From assembly GCA_050299175.1 (NCBI GenBank), contig JBNKVM010000066.1, positions 1-64,000 on the forward strand: a stretch of DNA of 64,000 bases. Reading direction: 5' to 3'. A program made the position numbers and the translations under genes. The notes under the pieces were generated by a model that worked only from the letters and a program-made list of their open reading frames with translations, had not been told where the DNA came from and ran no database searches. Positions 1 through 10,100 of the stretch are shown piece by piece (the first letter of the stretch is position 1; every line of letters starts with the position of its first letter). This DNA comes from JAPHTQ01 sp050299175 (GTDB lineage Bacteria > Pseudomonadota > Gammaproteobacteria > Thiohalomonadales > Thiohalomonadaceae).

Positions 1-1
1 G

Positions 2-1965
<1,964 letters not shown>

Positions 1966-1966
<1 letters not shown>

Positions 1967-2439
1967 TGAGCAAGACACCGATGACGGTATACGGGGCAGA
2001 GAAGCTGCGTACCGAATTGAACGATCTTAAATCCGTGCAACGTCCGCGTGTGATCCAGGCGATCGCCGAGGCGCGTGAACACGGCGACCTTAAGGAAAAC
2101 GCCGAATATCATGCTGCCCGCGAGCAGCAGAGCTTTATCGAAGGGCGTATTCAGGAGATCGAAGGCAAGCTCTCCCATGCCCAGATCATCGATCCCAGGA
2201 CCCTCAGCGGTAACAAGGTGCTATTCAGTGCCACCGTGGAGCTGCTCGACCTGGAGACCGATACCGAGGTGACCTACCAGATCGTTGGCGAGGACGAAGC
2301 CAACATTAAAGAGGGTAAAATCTCCGTCACATCCCCCATTGCCCGTGCCTTGATCGGTAAGGAAGTGGATGATGTGGCCAGTTTCCAGGCGCCGGGTGGC
2401 GAAAAGGAATATGAAATCATCTCAGTAAAATTTGAGTAA
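1966..2439 (+). CDS. greA: Transcription elongation factor GreA
   Basis: 157 residues, the normal length. GreA binds the secondary channel of RNA polymerase and stimulates cleavage of backtracked transcripts. The N-terminal coiled coil carries the acidic tip region around REHGDLKENAEYHAAREQQ (about residues 37-55), followed by a C-terminal FKBP-like globular domain with SPIARALIGKEVDD. The ATG overlaps the carB stop by one base, so it is translationally coupled to carB, an order common in gammaproteobacteria. The first copy of a dispersed palindromic repeat begins right at its stop codon. Confidence 0.97.
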
Positions 2440-2577
2440 ACCTCCCTCAAAACTGCTGCGCTCGGCGATACGGTGTTAAAAATGGACTCAAAATGCTCAT
2501 TGACTACGTGTCAACTCCGCTTTTTTGTCCATTTTCGCCTTGTCTCGCCATCGCTCGCGACGTTTTGAGAAAGGTTT
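2438..2577. repeat. Dispersed intergenic palindrome, copy 1
   Basis: An imperfect inverted repeat filling the greA to DUF4149 gap. The outer arms AAACCTCCCTCAAAAC and GTTTTGAGAAAGGTTT pair. Inside, GCGATACGGTGTT and AAATGGACTC face AAATGGACAA and AGACAAGGCG on the other strand, and the centre is ATGCTCATTGACT...GTCAACTCCGC. It shares sequence and architecture with copies near 22.2, 25.7, 54.2 and 63.4 kb. It begins on the greA stop codon, so any greA transcript would end in a long hairpin. Confidence 0.8.
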
Positions 2578-2582
2578 TATAT

Positions 2583-3035
2583 ATGTTGAATTACGGCGAA
2601 AGAATTTTAACCACGCTTTGGGTCGGTGGTCTCTGGATCATCGGCTACCTGGCAGTACCGATCCTGTTTGCCTCCCTCGATGACCGCATGCTGGCCGGGC
2701 AACTGGCGGGTAAGATGTTCACCTCGGTTAGCTATATCGGTCTGTTCAGCGGTGGATTGCTGCTGGCAGGTGCAATCTATAGCACACCGAAGCCATGGGG
2801 CGACTGGAAGGTACGCCTGCTGGTAGTGATGCTGGTGATCGTCGCGGTAGGAGAGTTCTGGATCCAGCCGATCATGGCTGAGCTGAAGGTCGGTGGTCTA
2901 GTGGAAGGGACCGAGAAGTGGTCCCAGTTCGGCAAGCTACACGGTCTGGCTTCGAGTCTCTATCTGGTCAACAGTCTCCTGGGCCTTGCCCTGATACTGC
3001 TGGGTGTTCGTCGGGAAGCTAAGGTAAACGAATAG
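2583..3035 (+). CDS. DUF4149-like integral membrane protein
   Basis: 150 residues with about four hydrophobic segments: near residues 8-30, 46-66, 75-92 and a C-terminal one containing YLVNSLLGLALILLGV. This matches the small DUF4149 membrane family often found beside greA/yhbY in gammaproteobacteria; no biochemical role is established. I chose the ATG at 2583 because AGAAAGG sits just upstream. The longer frame from 2493 would begin inside the palindromic repeat. The 3' end overlaps the convergent yhbY gene by 17 bases. Confidence 0.75.
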   Translation: MLNYGERILTTLWVGGLWIIGYLAVPILFASLDDRMLAGQLAGKMFTSVSYIGLFSGGLLLAGAIYSTPKPWGDWKVRLLVVMLVIVAVGEFWIQPIMAELKVGGLVEGTEKWSQFGKLHGLASSLYLVNSLLGLALILLGVRREAKVNE

Positions 3036-3309
3036 AGGGTTTCTTTGCCTTGCGATAAACCACGGCAATGTGACCGATACGCTGTACCAGTTCGCACCGC
3101 GCCGAGGCGCACATCTCCTTAATCAGGGCATCACGGGTTTCCCGATCTTCGGCACTGACCCGAACCTTGATCAACTCATGGTGTTCCAGCGTAAGATCCA
3201 GCTCATTGGCGACGCCCTCGCTGAATCCAGCGTTGCCGAGCATGACCACGGGCTTGAGTTTATGCGCCAGTCCGCGTAGATAACGTTTTTGAGGTTCAGT
3301 CAGGGCCAT
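3019..3309 (-). CDS. yhbY: YhbY-type RNA-binding (CRM domain) protein
   Basis: 96 residues starting MALTEPQKRYLRGLAH. It is a single CRM domain with the KPVVMLGNAGFSEGV loop, a GxxG-type RNA-binding signature, and the ELIKVRV strand. The family associates with pre-50S ribosomal particles. It is transcribed away from rlmE, a rRNA methyltransferase, which is the usual pairing. Its 3' end overlaps the end of the DUF4149 gene. A longer in-frame start at 3396 exists, but the internal start matches the family length and N-terminus. Confidence 0.93.
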   Translation of the reverse strand: MALTEPQKRYLRGLAHKLKPVVMLGNAGFSEGVANELDLTLEHHELIKVRVSAEDRETRDALIKEMCASARCELVQRIGHIAVVYRKAKKPSIRLP

Positions 3310-3389
3310 AGTGGCGGGTCCGTTGGAGAAAAGGGAGGCAAACATAGCCTCACCACCAGTAACTTTCAACCGATATTTCTGGATTACAG

Positions 3390-4010
3390 ATGGCAAGAAG
3401 CAAAAGCAGCGGCCGTTGGCTGAAGGAGCATTTCGACGATCACTACGTGGTCCGTGCCCAGCAGGAGGGCTATCGCTCCCGTGCCGCCTACAAGCTGCTG
3501 GAGATCGATGATAAGGACAAACTGCTCAAACCGGGTATGACGGTGGTCGACCTGGGGGCGGCCCCTGGCGGCTGGACCCAGATCGCGGCCGACCGCGTGG
3601 GACGTAAAGGCATGGTAGTGGCGCTGGATATTCTGCCGATGGATCCGATCCCCGAGGTGACCGTACTCGAAGGCGATTTTCGCGAGGAAGAGGTGCTGAA
3701 GCAGCTACTGGCGGCGCTGGAGGGCAGGCCGGTCGATCTTGTAATGAGCGATATGGCCCCCAACATCAGTGGGGTAAAGAGTGTGGACCAGCCACGGGCG
3801 ATGTATCTGGTCGAACTGGCCCTGGAACTGTGCCGCGAGGTCCTCAAACCGGGCGGCGATATGCTGGTGAAGGTGTTCCAGGGCGAAGGTTCCGAGGCGT
3901 TTATCAAGGCGTGTCGGGAGGCGTTCGGCAAGGTCATTATCCGCAAACCAGACGCCTCCAGGGGCCGTTCCCGTGAGGTTTACGTGCTGGCCCGGAACTT
4001 TCGAGTGTAG
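3390..4010 (+). CDS. rlmE: 23S rRNA 2'-O-methyltransferase RlmE (FtsJ/RrmJ)
   Basis: 206 residues, the typical size. RlmE methylates the 2'-OH of the A-loop uridine in 23S rRNA (U2552 in E. coli), using SAM. The SAM-binding motif VVDLGAAPGGWTQ lies near residue 53. The catalytic K-D-K-E set is represented by SRAAYKLLEID, MSDMAPNISG, LVKVFQGEG and SREVYVLARNF. It starts 80 bases from the divergent yhbY and precedes ftsH, as in E. coli, where rlmE and ftsH form a heat-inducible operon. I found no clear heat-shock promoter here. Confidence 0.97.
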   Translation: MARSKSSGRWLKEHFDDHYVVRAQQEGYRSRAAYKLLEIDDKDKLLKPGMTVVDLGAAPGGWTQIAADRVGRKGMVVALDILPMDPIPEVTVLEGDFREEEVLKQLLAALEGRPVDLVMSDMAPNISGVKSVDQPRAMYLVELALELCREVLKPGGDMLVKVFQGEGSEAFIKACREAFGKVIIRKPDASRGRSREVYVLARNFRV

Positions 4011-4105
4011 TAACGTACGAACAAACTGGCCCTGTTGAAGCCCGCTTGCCGGGTGAGATGGGCTAAAGTAACTGAATATAGATAGATGCGAGTCGAGGAC
4101 ACACC

Positions 4106-6025
4106 TTGAACGATATTGCCAAGAATATTTTGCTGTGGGTGGTGATCGCCTTCATTTTGATGTCGGTCTTCACCAACTTTGGTCCCCAGCGCAGCGCGCC
4201 CGCACCGCTCGGGTACTCTACTTTTATCTCCGATGTCCGTGCGGGCAAGGTGAAGAGCGTCCTCATTGAAGGCCAGACCATTCTTGGCACCAACGAGGAC
4301 AACACCCATTTCACCACCTACGCGCCGAATGACCCCGGCCTGATGGCGGACCTGCTGAACAACAACGTGGAGATCGTGGTCAAGCCGCCGGAGAAGGAAG
4401 GCGTGCTGATGCAGATCTTCATCTCCTGGTTCCCGATGTTGCTGCTGATCGGTGTCTGGATCTTCTTTATGCGCCAGATGCAGGGCGGCGGCGGTGGTCG
4501 TGGTGCCATGTCCTTTGGCAAGAGCCGCGCCCGTCTGCTGGGCGAGGATCAGGTCAAGGTGACCTTTGCCGACGTGGCCGGCGTGGAAGAGGCCAAGGAA
4601 GATGTGGCCGAACTGGTCGAATTCCTTCGTGACCCCTCCAAATTCACCAAGCTGGGCGGCAAGATCCCGCGCGGCGTATTGATGGTCGGTCCTCCCGGTA
4701 CCGGTAAAACCCTGCTGGCCAAAGCTATCGCTGGCGAGGCCAGGGTACCGTTCTTCACCATTTCCGGTTCTGACTTCGTTGAGATGTTTGTTGGTGTCGG
4801 TGCTTCCCGTGTACGCGATATGTTCGAGCAGGCGAAGAAGCAGGCCCCCTGCATTATCTTCATCGACGAGATCGACGCGGTCGGTCGTCACCGTGGTGCC
4901 GGTCTCGGCGGCGGTCATGACGAACGCGAGCAGACCCTCAACCAGTTGCTGGTAGAGATGGACGGCTTCGAAGGTAACGAAGGCGTCATCGTCATCGCTG
5001 CCACCAACCGTCCCGATGTGCTCGACCCGGCGCTGCTGCGCCCCGGTCGATTCGACCGTCAGGTGGTGGTACCGCTGCCGGATCTGCGTGGCCGCGAACA
5101 TATCCTCAAGGTCCACATGCGCAAGGTCCCGGCGGCTGATGATGTGAATGCCTCGATCATTGCCCGTGGTACTCCTGGCTTCTCTGGCGCCGATCTGGCC
5201 AATCTGGTCAACGAGGCGGCTTTGTTCGCCGCCCGTGCCAACAAGACGCTGGTCAACATGATCGATTTCGAGCGCGCCAAGGACAAGATTATGATGGGCG
5301 CCGAGCGTAAATCGATGGTGATGAACGAGTCGGAGAAAAAGCTTACTGCCTATCACGAGGCAGGCCATGCCATCGTCGGTCTCAGCGTGCCGGATCACGA
5401 TCCGGTGCACAAGGTGACCATTATTCCCCGTGGTCGAGCCCTGGGCGTGACCATGTTCCTGCCCGAAGAAGATCGCTACAGTTACTCCAAGCAGCGTCTG
5501 GAGAGCCAGATTTCCAGCCTGTTCGGCGGTCGTATTGCCGAGGAGCTGATCTTCGGTGCTGAGAAGGTGACCACCGGTGCCTCCAACGATATCCAACGTG
5601 CTACCGATATGGCGCGCAATATGGTGACCAAGTGGGGCCTCTCAGACAAACTCGGTCCGTTGACCTACGCGGAAGAAGAGGGTGAGGTTTTTCTCGGTCG
5701 TTCGGTGACTCAGCATAAGAACGTTTCCGATGAGACTGCACACATCATCGACGAAGAGATCCGCTCCTTCATCGACCGTAACTACGAACGGTCGCGTAAA
5801 ATTCTTGAAGAGAAGAAGGATATCCTGCATCTGATGGCCGACGCGCTGATGAAGTACGAAACCATCGACAAAGAGCAGATTGACGAAATCATGAATGGCA
5901 AGGAACCCAGCCCGCCGCGTGACTGGAGTGATCAGCCACCGCCGCCTTCTGACACAGGCAGTGCCAGCAAGGCGAAGAAGAAATCTGGTGATGATGCGGT
6001 CGGTGATCCAGCTGGACAGCATTGA
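4106..6025 (+). CDS. ftsH: ATP-dependent zinc metalloprotease FtsH
   Basis: 639 residues. A membrane-anchored hexameric AAA+ protease that degrades sigma32, LpxC and misassembled membrane proteins in E. coli. It has an N-terminal TM segment (about 8-26), a periplasmic loop, a second TM (ISWFPMLLLIGVWIFFM, about 107-125), Walker A GPPGTGKT near residue 197, Walker B IIFIDEIDAVG, the SRH region RPDVLDPALLRPGRFD, and the zinc site HEAGH near residue 418. The start is TTG with GAGGACA upstream. A strong terminator follows. The C-terminal tail is proline-, lysine- and serine-rich. Confidence 0.98.
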   Translation: MNDIAKNILLWVVIAFILMSVFTNFGPQRSAPAPLGYSTFISDVRAGKVKSVLIEGQTILGTNEDNTHFTTYAPNDPGLMADLLNNNVEIVVKPPEKEGVLMQIFISWFPMLLLIGVWIFFMRQMQGGGGGRGAMSFGKSRARLLGEDQVKVTFADVAGVEEAKEDVAELVEFLRDPSKFTKLGGKIPRGVLMVGPPGTGKTLLAKAIAGEARVPFFTISGSDFVEMFVGVGASRVRDMFEQAKKQAPCIIFIDEIDAVGRHRGAGLGGGHDEREQTLNQLLVEMDGFEGNEGVIVIAATNRPDVLDPALLRPGRFDRQVVVPLPDLRGREHILKVHMRKVPAADDVNASIIARGTPGFSGADLANLVNEAALFAARANKTLVNMIDFERAKDKIMMGAERKSMVMNESEKKLTAYHEAGHAIVGLSVPDHDPVHKVTIIPRGRALGVTMFLPEEDRYSYSKQRLESQISSLFGGRIAEELIFGAEKVTTGASNDIQRATDMARNMVTKWGLSDKLGPLTYAEEEGEVFLGRSVTQHKNVSDETAHIIDEEIRSFIDRNYERSRKILEEKKDILHLMADALMKYETIDKEQIDEIMNGKEPSPPRDWSDQPPPPSDTGSASKAKKKSGDDAVGDPAGQH

Positions 6026-6036
6026 TCGATGTTATG

Positions 6037-6062
6037 AAAAGCCCGCGAAAGCGGGCTTTTTT
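6037..6062 (+). terminator. Rho-independent terminator after ftsH
   Basis: Stem AAAAGCCCGC, loop GAAA, stem GCGGGCTTTT, followed by more T. A textbook intrinsic terminator ending the rlmE-ftsH transcript. Confidence 0.92.
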
Positions 6063-6084
6063 ATGTCTGAAGCCTTTATGCGGG

Positions 6085-6113
6085 TTACCTCCTAAGGCAT
6101 CACCTCTTATAAT
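6085..6113 (+). promoter_or_regulatory. Candidate promoter for folP, apparently leaderless
   Basis: A perfect TATAAT at 6108-6113 lies 17 bases after a weak TTACCT. The folP ATG at 6120 falls where the transcript would begin, and no Shine-Dalgarno motif lies between. The -35 match is poor, so this rests mainly on the -10. Confidence 0.55.
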
Positions 6114-6119
6114 CCCCGC

Positions 6120-6953
6120 ATGTTGCTCGACTGCGCCGGTAAATCCCTGGACCTTTCCGTTCCCCGTGTGATGGGGATCCTTAACGTCACCCCCGATTCG
6201 TTCTCGGATGGGGGCCGTTTCGTGCGTCAGGACGAAGCGATCGAGCAGGCACTGCGCATGGTGGATGAGGGCGCGGCAATCATCGATATTGGTGGCGAGT
6301 CGACCCGTCCCGGCGCTGCGGATGTGAGCGCGGAGGAGGAGATTCAACGGGTGGTGCCGGTGATCGAGGTCTTGGCGCCGGAACTGCCGGTGCTGATCTC
6401 GGTCGATAGCAGCAAGCCTGAGGTGATGCGGGCGGCGGTGGCCGCTGGCGCGGGATTAATTAACGACGTCTATGCCCTGCGCCGGGATGGAGCATTAGAG
6501 GCCGCGGCAGAGTTGGAGGTGCCGGTCTGTCTGATGCACATGCAGGGTGAGCCACGCACCATGCAGGCGGAGCCGCATTACGACGATGTTGTGGCCGAGG
6601 TGGCCGAATTTCTGCACCTCAGAGTGTGTGAGTGCGAAGCGGCCGGTATTGCCCGGGATAGACTGATCCTCGATCCCGGTTTCGGCTTTGGTAAGAGCCT
6701 GGAACACAATCTTACCCTGCTGCGTGATCTGGAGAGGTTAGCTGTGGAGGGTTTGCCGCTGCTGGTAGGCATTTCGCGTAAATCGATGATCGGTGCCCTG
6801 CTCAATGCCGAGGTAGACGACAGACTTTACGGCAGTATTGCCGCGGCCACCCTGGCGGTAAACCAGGGGGCAAGAATAATTCGGGCCCACGATGTGAAAG
6901 CCACCGCCGATGCGGTGAAGGTGGCATGGGCTGTCAAGCAGGTTAGCGCTTAG
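6120..6953 (+). CDS. folP: Dihydropteroate synthase
   Basis: 277 residues. It condenses p-aminobenzoate with dihydropterin pyrophosphate in folate synthesis and is the sulfonamide target. The TIM-barrel signatures are all present: GILNVTPDSFSDGG near residue 18, GGESTRPGA near 58, SVDSSKPEV, NDVYALR, LDPGFGFGKSLEHN near 180 and GISRKSMIG near 217. The start at 6120 fits the family N-terminus and sits 6 bases after a TATAAT element. It is followed 8 bases later by glmM, the usual folP-glmM operon. Confidence 0.97.
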   Translation: MLLDCAGKSLDLSVPRVMGILNVTPDSFSDGGRFVRQDEAIEQALRMVDEGAAIIDIGGESTRPGAADVSAEEEIQRVVPVIEVLAPELPVLISVDSSKPEVMRAAVAAGAGLINDVYALRRDGALEAAAELEVPVCLMHMQGEPRTMQAEPHYDDVVAEVAEFLHLRVCECEAAGIARDRLILDPGFGFGKSLEHNLTLLRDLERLAVEGLPLLVGISRKSMIGALLNAEVDDRLYGSIAAATLAVNQGARIIRAHDVKATADAVKVAWAVKQVSA

Positions 6954-6961
6954 GAGGTTTT

Positions 6962-8302
6962 GTGGGACGCAAATATTTTGGTACCGACGGCATACGCGGC
7001 AGAGTAGGTGAGTTTCCTATCACCCCTGAATTCGTCCTCAAGCTGGGTTGGGCCGCTGGTCGGGTACTGGGTCGTGGCAACGGCGACAAAGTGGTCATCG
7101 GTAAGGACACCCGCATCTCTGGCTATATGTTCGAATCGGCGCTGGAAGCGGGACTTTCCGCCGCAGGGGTCGATATCCTGCTGCTGGGACCGATGCCGAC
7201 TCCCGCCGTGGCCTATCTCACCCGCACCCTGCACGCCGCTGCCGGTATCGTGATCAGTGCCTCGCATAATCCTTTCGAAGACAACGGTATCAAGTTCTTT
7301 TCTGCTGACGGCACCAAGCTGCCCGACGAGGTGGAGCAGGCCATCGAAGCCGAACTGGACAAGGTGATGGAGATGGCGCCGCCCGCAGCGCTGGGTAAGG
7401 CTCACCGGGTGGTGGATGCCGGCGGACGCTATATCGAATTCTGCAAAAGCACCTTCCCCAACAGCCTCAACCTGAAGGGGATGAGGCTGGTGCTCGACTG
7501 TTCCAACGGTGCGACCTACCATGTGGCCCCCAGCGTGTTCCGCGAGTTGGGAGCAAAGGTCACCACTCTGGGCGACAAGCCTGACGGCCTCAACATCAAT
7601 GTCGACTGCGGTTCGACCCATCCACAGCAACTGCAGGCCGCAGTGGTAGAGCAGGGCGCCGATCTGGGTATTGCCTTTGATGGTGATGGTGACCGGGTAT
7701 TGATGGTGGACCGCCATGGGGAACTGGTGGATGGCGACGAGTTGCTCTTCGTTATCGCCGCCGCCCGCCACAAGCAGGAGGCGGTCGCCGGGGTGGTCGG
7801 TACCTTGATGACTAATCTGGGGATGGAGAGGGCGTTGCAGGAATCTAGCATCGGCTTCTGTCGGGCCAAGGTCGGTGACCGCTATGTGATGGAGCAGCTC
7901 AAGGAGAAGGGCTGGACACTGGGTGGCGAAGGCTCGGGTCACCTGATTTGCCTCGATCACACCACTACCGGCGATGGCATTATCTCGGCCCTGCAGGTGC
8001 TGCGCGCCCTGGCGGAACAGGGTAAGGGGCTGCATGAGCTGAAGGCGGGCATGAGCAAGTACCCGCAAATCCTGATCAATGTGCGCCTGACCGAGCAGCG
8101 CGATGTACTGGGGCTGCCTGCGGTACAGGCGGCGGTAGCCGAGGCCGAGGCGGAACTGGGCCAGCGCGGTCGGGTGTTGTTGCGTGCTTCAGGTACCGAG
8201 CCGCTGATTCGGGTGATGGTCGAGGGTGAAGACGGCGCCCAGGTAGAGGAAGTAGCCAATCGTTTGGCCGATGCAGTTCGCTCCCTGCTGGCGGTAGCCT
8301 GA
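6962..8302 (+). CDS. glmM: Phosphoglucosamine mutase
   Basis: 446 residues. It interconverts glucosamine-6-phosphate and glucosamine-1-phosphate, feeding UDP-GlcNAc for peptidoglycan and LPS. The active-site serine loop is ISASHNPFEDNGIKFF (serine near residue 101), the metal loop AFDGDGDRVLMVD is near 240, the sugar loop GGEGSGHLIC near 320, and the phosphate loop RASGTEPLIRVM near 411. GTG start with AGGAGG five bases upstream, directly after folP. Confidence 0.97.
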   Translation: MGRKYFGTDGIRGRVGEFPITPEFVLKLGWAAGRVLGRGNGDKVVIGKDTRISGYMFESALEAGLSAAGVDILLLGPMPTPAVAYLTRTLHAAAGIVISASHNPFEDNGIKFFSADGTKLPDEVEQAIEAELDKVMEMAPPAALGKAHRVVDAGGRYIEFCKSTFPNSLNLKGMRLVLDCSNGATYHVAPSVFRELGAKVTTLGDKPDGLNINVDCGSTHPQQLQAAVVEQGADLGIAFDGDGDRVLMVDRHGELVDGDELLFVIAAARHKQEAVAGVVGTLMTNLGMERALQESSIGFCRAKVGDRYVMEQLKEKGWTLGGEGSGHLICLDHTTTGDGIISALQVLRALAEQGKGLHELKAGMSKYPQILINVRLTEQRDVLGLPAVQAAVAEAEAELGQRGRVLLRASGTEPLIRVMVEGEDGAQVEEVANRLADAVRSLLAVA

Positions 8303-8401
8303 GGCGCTGCAAGCGCCTGTACGCGTTGATTTATCCGCCGCACACCGGTATCCTTCGCGCCTTAATTTAAAGCAATGATAACGATAAAGCGGGGAAGGGT
8401 A

Positions 8402-9154
8402 ATGCGACAGAAACTCGTTGCCGGTAACTGGAAAATGAATGGCTCCAAGGCCAGCATCAAGGAACTGCTGGACGGTATCAAGCAAGGCATTGGTGATGTG
8501 GAAACTGCCGAAGTCGCCGTCTGTGCCCCGTTTGTCTATCTCGGTGAAACCGAAGCCCAGTTGAGCGGTACCCCGATTGTCTGGGGCGCGCAGAACCTCA
8601 GCACCGAAGAGAAGGGTGCTTTCACCGGTGAAATTTCCGCCGCGATGATTAACGACTTCAACTGCAAGTACGTCATCGTGGGCCACTCCGAGCGCCGCAC
8701 CCTGTATGGGGAAGACGATGCGCTGGTGGCAAAGAAGTACAGCGTGGCCCGTGCCGCAGGCCTCAAACCGATCCTCTGCATCGGTGAGACCCTGGAGGAG
8801 CGGGAGAGCGGCGTGACCAATGATGTGGTAGCGCGTCAAATGGAAGCAGTTATTGAGCTGGAAGGGGTTGCTGCCCTGGCCGATGGCGTGATCGCCTACG
8901 AGCCGGTCTGGGCTATCGGTACCGGTAAAACTGCCAGCCCGGAACAGGCTCAGGAGGTTCACGCCTTTATTCGTGAACTGATTGCTGGCAAGGACAGTGC
9001 GGTTGCTGCCAAGGTGCAGATCCTCTACGGCGGTAGTATGAATGCAGCCAATGCATCTGAACTACTGGCTCAGCAGGACATCGATGGTGGCCTGATTGGT
9101 GGTGCTTCGCTGAAGGCGGACGATTTCCTCACCATCTGTCGCGCTGCCGGATAA
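8402..9154 (+). CDS. tpiA: Triose-phosphate isomerase
   Basis: 250 residues. It interconverts dihydroxyacetone phosphate and glyceraldehyde-3-phosphate, serving glycolysis and the Calvin cycle. Key residues: GNWKMNG (catalytic Lys near residue 13), VIVGHSERR (His near 95), AYEPVWAIGTG (Glu near 167) and LYGGSMN. I chose the ATG at 8402, preceded by GGGGAAGGG, over the upstream ATG at 8375, because the family begins with RxKLVAGNWKMN. The tpiA-secG pairing is standard in pseudomonads and relatives. Confidence 0.97.
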   Translation: MRQKLVAGNWKMNGSKASIKELLDGIKQGIGDVETAEVAVCAPFVYLGETEAQLSGTPIVWGAQNLSTEEKGAFTGEISAAMINDFNCKYVIVGHSERRTLYGEDDALVAKKYSVARAAGLKPILCIGETLEERESGVTNDVVARQMEAVIELEGVAALADGVIAYEPVWAIGTGKTASPEQAQEVHAFIRELIAGKDSAVAAKVQILYGGSMNAANASELLAQQDIDGGLIGGASLKADDFLTICRAAG

Positions 9155-9177
9155 CTTAACAGGTTAATAGAGAGAAA

Positions 9178-9549
9178 ATGGAAACAGTCATCCTCATTAT
9201 TCATGTGCTGGCGGCGTTGTCGCTGATCGGCCTGATTCTGTTGCAGCAGGGCAAGGGCGCCGATATGGGCGCAGCCTTCGGTAGTGGTGCATCTTCCACC
9301 GTATTCGGTGCCCAGGGTTCGGCTTCGTTCCTGACACGCAGTACCGCGATCCTGGCAACCATCTTCTTCCTCACCAGCCTGACCCTGGGTTACTTCACCA
9401 ACCAGGGCGTATCACGCAAGAGCGTGACCGATACAGTGATGGAAAAGGTTGACGAGAAGGCGCCGGTTGCAGAAGATATGCCGTCCGCGCCGGGCACCAA
9501 CGGTGACAAGGCAGCGGCCCCTGCGGGCGATATTCCGCAGCCCAAGTAA
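9178..9549 (+). CDS. secG: Protein-export membrane protein SecG
   Basis: 123 residues. SecG is the small accessory subunit of the SecYEG translocon. There are two membrane segments (about 3-23 and 53-73) linked by the conserved glycine-rich loop LLQQGKGADMGAAFGSGAS. The C-terminal tail is hydrophilic and rich in Ala, Pro and Lys. It lies 23 bases after tpiA and eight bases before tRNA-Leu, with no terminator between, so secG and the tRNA may be co-transcribed. Confidence 0.96.
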   Translation: METVILIIHVLAALSLIGLILLQQGKGADMGAAFGSGASSTVFGAQGSASFLTRSTAILATIFFLTSLTLGYFTNQGVSRKSVTDTVMEKVDEKAPVAEDMPSAPGTNGDKAAAPAGDIPQPK

Positions 9550-9557
9550 AACTTCAA

Positions 9558-9642
9558 GCCGAAGTGGTGAAATTGGTAGACACGCTATCTTGAGGGGGTA
9601 GTGGGGCAACCCGTGCCGGTTCGAGTCCGGCCTTCGGCACCA
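9558..9642 (+). tRNA. leuU: tRNA-Leu (anticodon GAG)
   Basis: An 85-nt class II tRNA with encoded CCA. The acceptor GCCGAAG pairs with CTTCGGC. The anticodon loop CTTGAGG has GAG at 9592-9594. The long variable arm is GGGGCAACCC, and the T loop is GGTTCGAGTCC. The position after secG matches leuU in E. coli. It is followed by an intrinsic terminator and then a tandem array carrying copies of its 3' end. Confidence 0.97.
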
Positions 9643-9655
9643 TCTTTAAATAAGA

Positions 9656-9690
9656 AACCCGTATCTGGATTCAGGTGCGGGTTTTCTTTT
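9656..9690 (+). terminator. Rho-independent terminator after tRNA-Leu
   Basis: AACCCGTATCTG, loop GATT, CAGGTGCGGGTT form a 12-bp stem (with G-U pairs), followed by TTCTTTT. It is the first of three or four related terminators, one per tandem unit. Confidence 0.9.
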
Positions 9691-9825
9691 AGGCGAACCG
9701 GCACGGGTTCCCCGTGCGGTGGACTTCGGTACCTCCCTGTACCTCGCCCTGCGGGCGCGCTAAAGCGCGTCCCAATCGACTTCCGGTCGATTGGTCGAGT
9801 CCGGCCTTCGGCACCATATTCAAAG

Positions 9826-9859
9826 AACCGTATTGGCTGTGTTAATGCGGTTTTTTTTG
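9826..9859 (+). terminator. Terminator of array unit 1
   Basis: AACCGTATT and AATGCGGTT pair around GGCTGTGTT and are followed by a run of T. Placed directly after the first tRNA 3'-end copy, as the main terminator is after the real tRNA. Confidence 0.85.
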
Positions 9860-9999
9860 TGTTCAGTTGAACCGGCACGGGCAAGCCCGTGCGGTGGACT
9901 CGGTACCTCCCTGTACCTCGCCCTTCGGGCGCGCTAAAGCGCGTCCCAATCGACTCCCGGTCGATTGGTCGGGTCCGGCCTTCGGCGCCAAACTTTGAG

Positions 10000-10037
10000 A
10001 ACCCGTAGTGGAGTATTCCATTACGGGTTTTCTTTTT
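10000..10037 (+). terminator. Terminator of array unit 2
   Basis: AACCCGTAGTGGA, loop GTAT, TCCATTACGGGTT, then TTCTTTTT. A strong hairpin after the second tRNA-end copy. Confidence 0.88.
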
Positions 10038-10100
10038 GAGCGAATCGGCACCATCTTCGGAAGTGAACCCGTATCCGGATTCGGCTGCACTTTTGCGGTT

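Larger units (their letters stand above)
9691..10100 (+). repeat. Tandem array: hairpin block + tRNA-Leu 3' end + terminator
   Basis: Two clear units and a degenerate remnant follow tRNA-Leu. Unit 1 (about 9691-9859) has a block of short hairpins, then 9795-9817, identical to tRNA-Leu bases 9621-9643, then a terminator (9826-9859). Unit 2 (about 9860-10037) has a closely similar block, a copy of the tRNA end with two changes (9969-9990), and a terminator (10000-10037). A further remnant, TCGGCACCATCTT, near 10045 is followed by a decayed terminator. Each block opens with an inverted copy of the tRNA variable/T-arm region (CGAACCGGCACGGGTT in unit 1). The layout resembles the repeats at E. coli tyrT. 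Confidence 0.88.

Noticed and set aside
2493..2582. Upstream extension of the DUF4149 gene to 2493
   Set aside because: The added 30 residues are encoded by the palindromic repeat and the downstream ATG has a ribosome-binding site and a family-like N-terminus.
3980..5596. 538-codon minus-strand open frame opposite ftsH
   Set aside because: It lies wholly against ftsH, whose motifs are unambiguous; its histidine/glutamine-rich translation is typical of antisense frames.
8303..8330. Hairpin GGCGCTGCAAGCGCC after glmM considered as a terminator
   Set aside because: Short stem without a T run; not called.
9601..9870. Open frame of 89 basic residues on the plus strand over the tRNA-Leu array, reminiscent of the Tpr peptide at E. 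coli tyrT
   Set aside because: It starts inside the tRNA gene, lacks a ribosome-binding site and shows no homology I recognise. The analogy is noted only at the DNA level.
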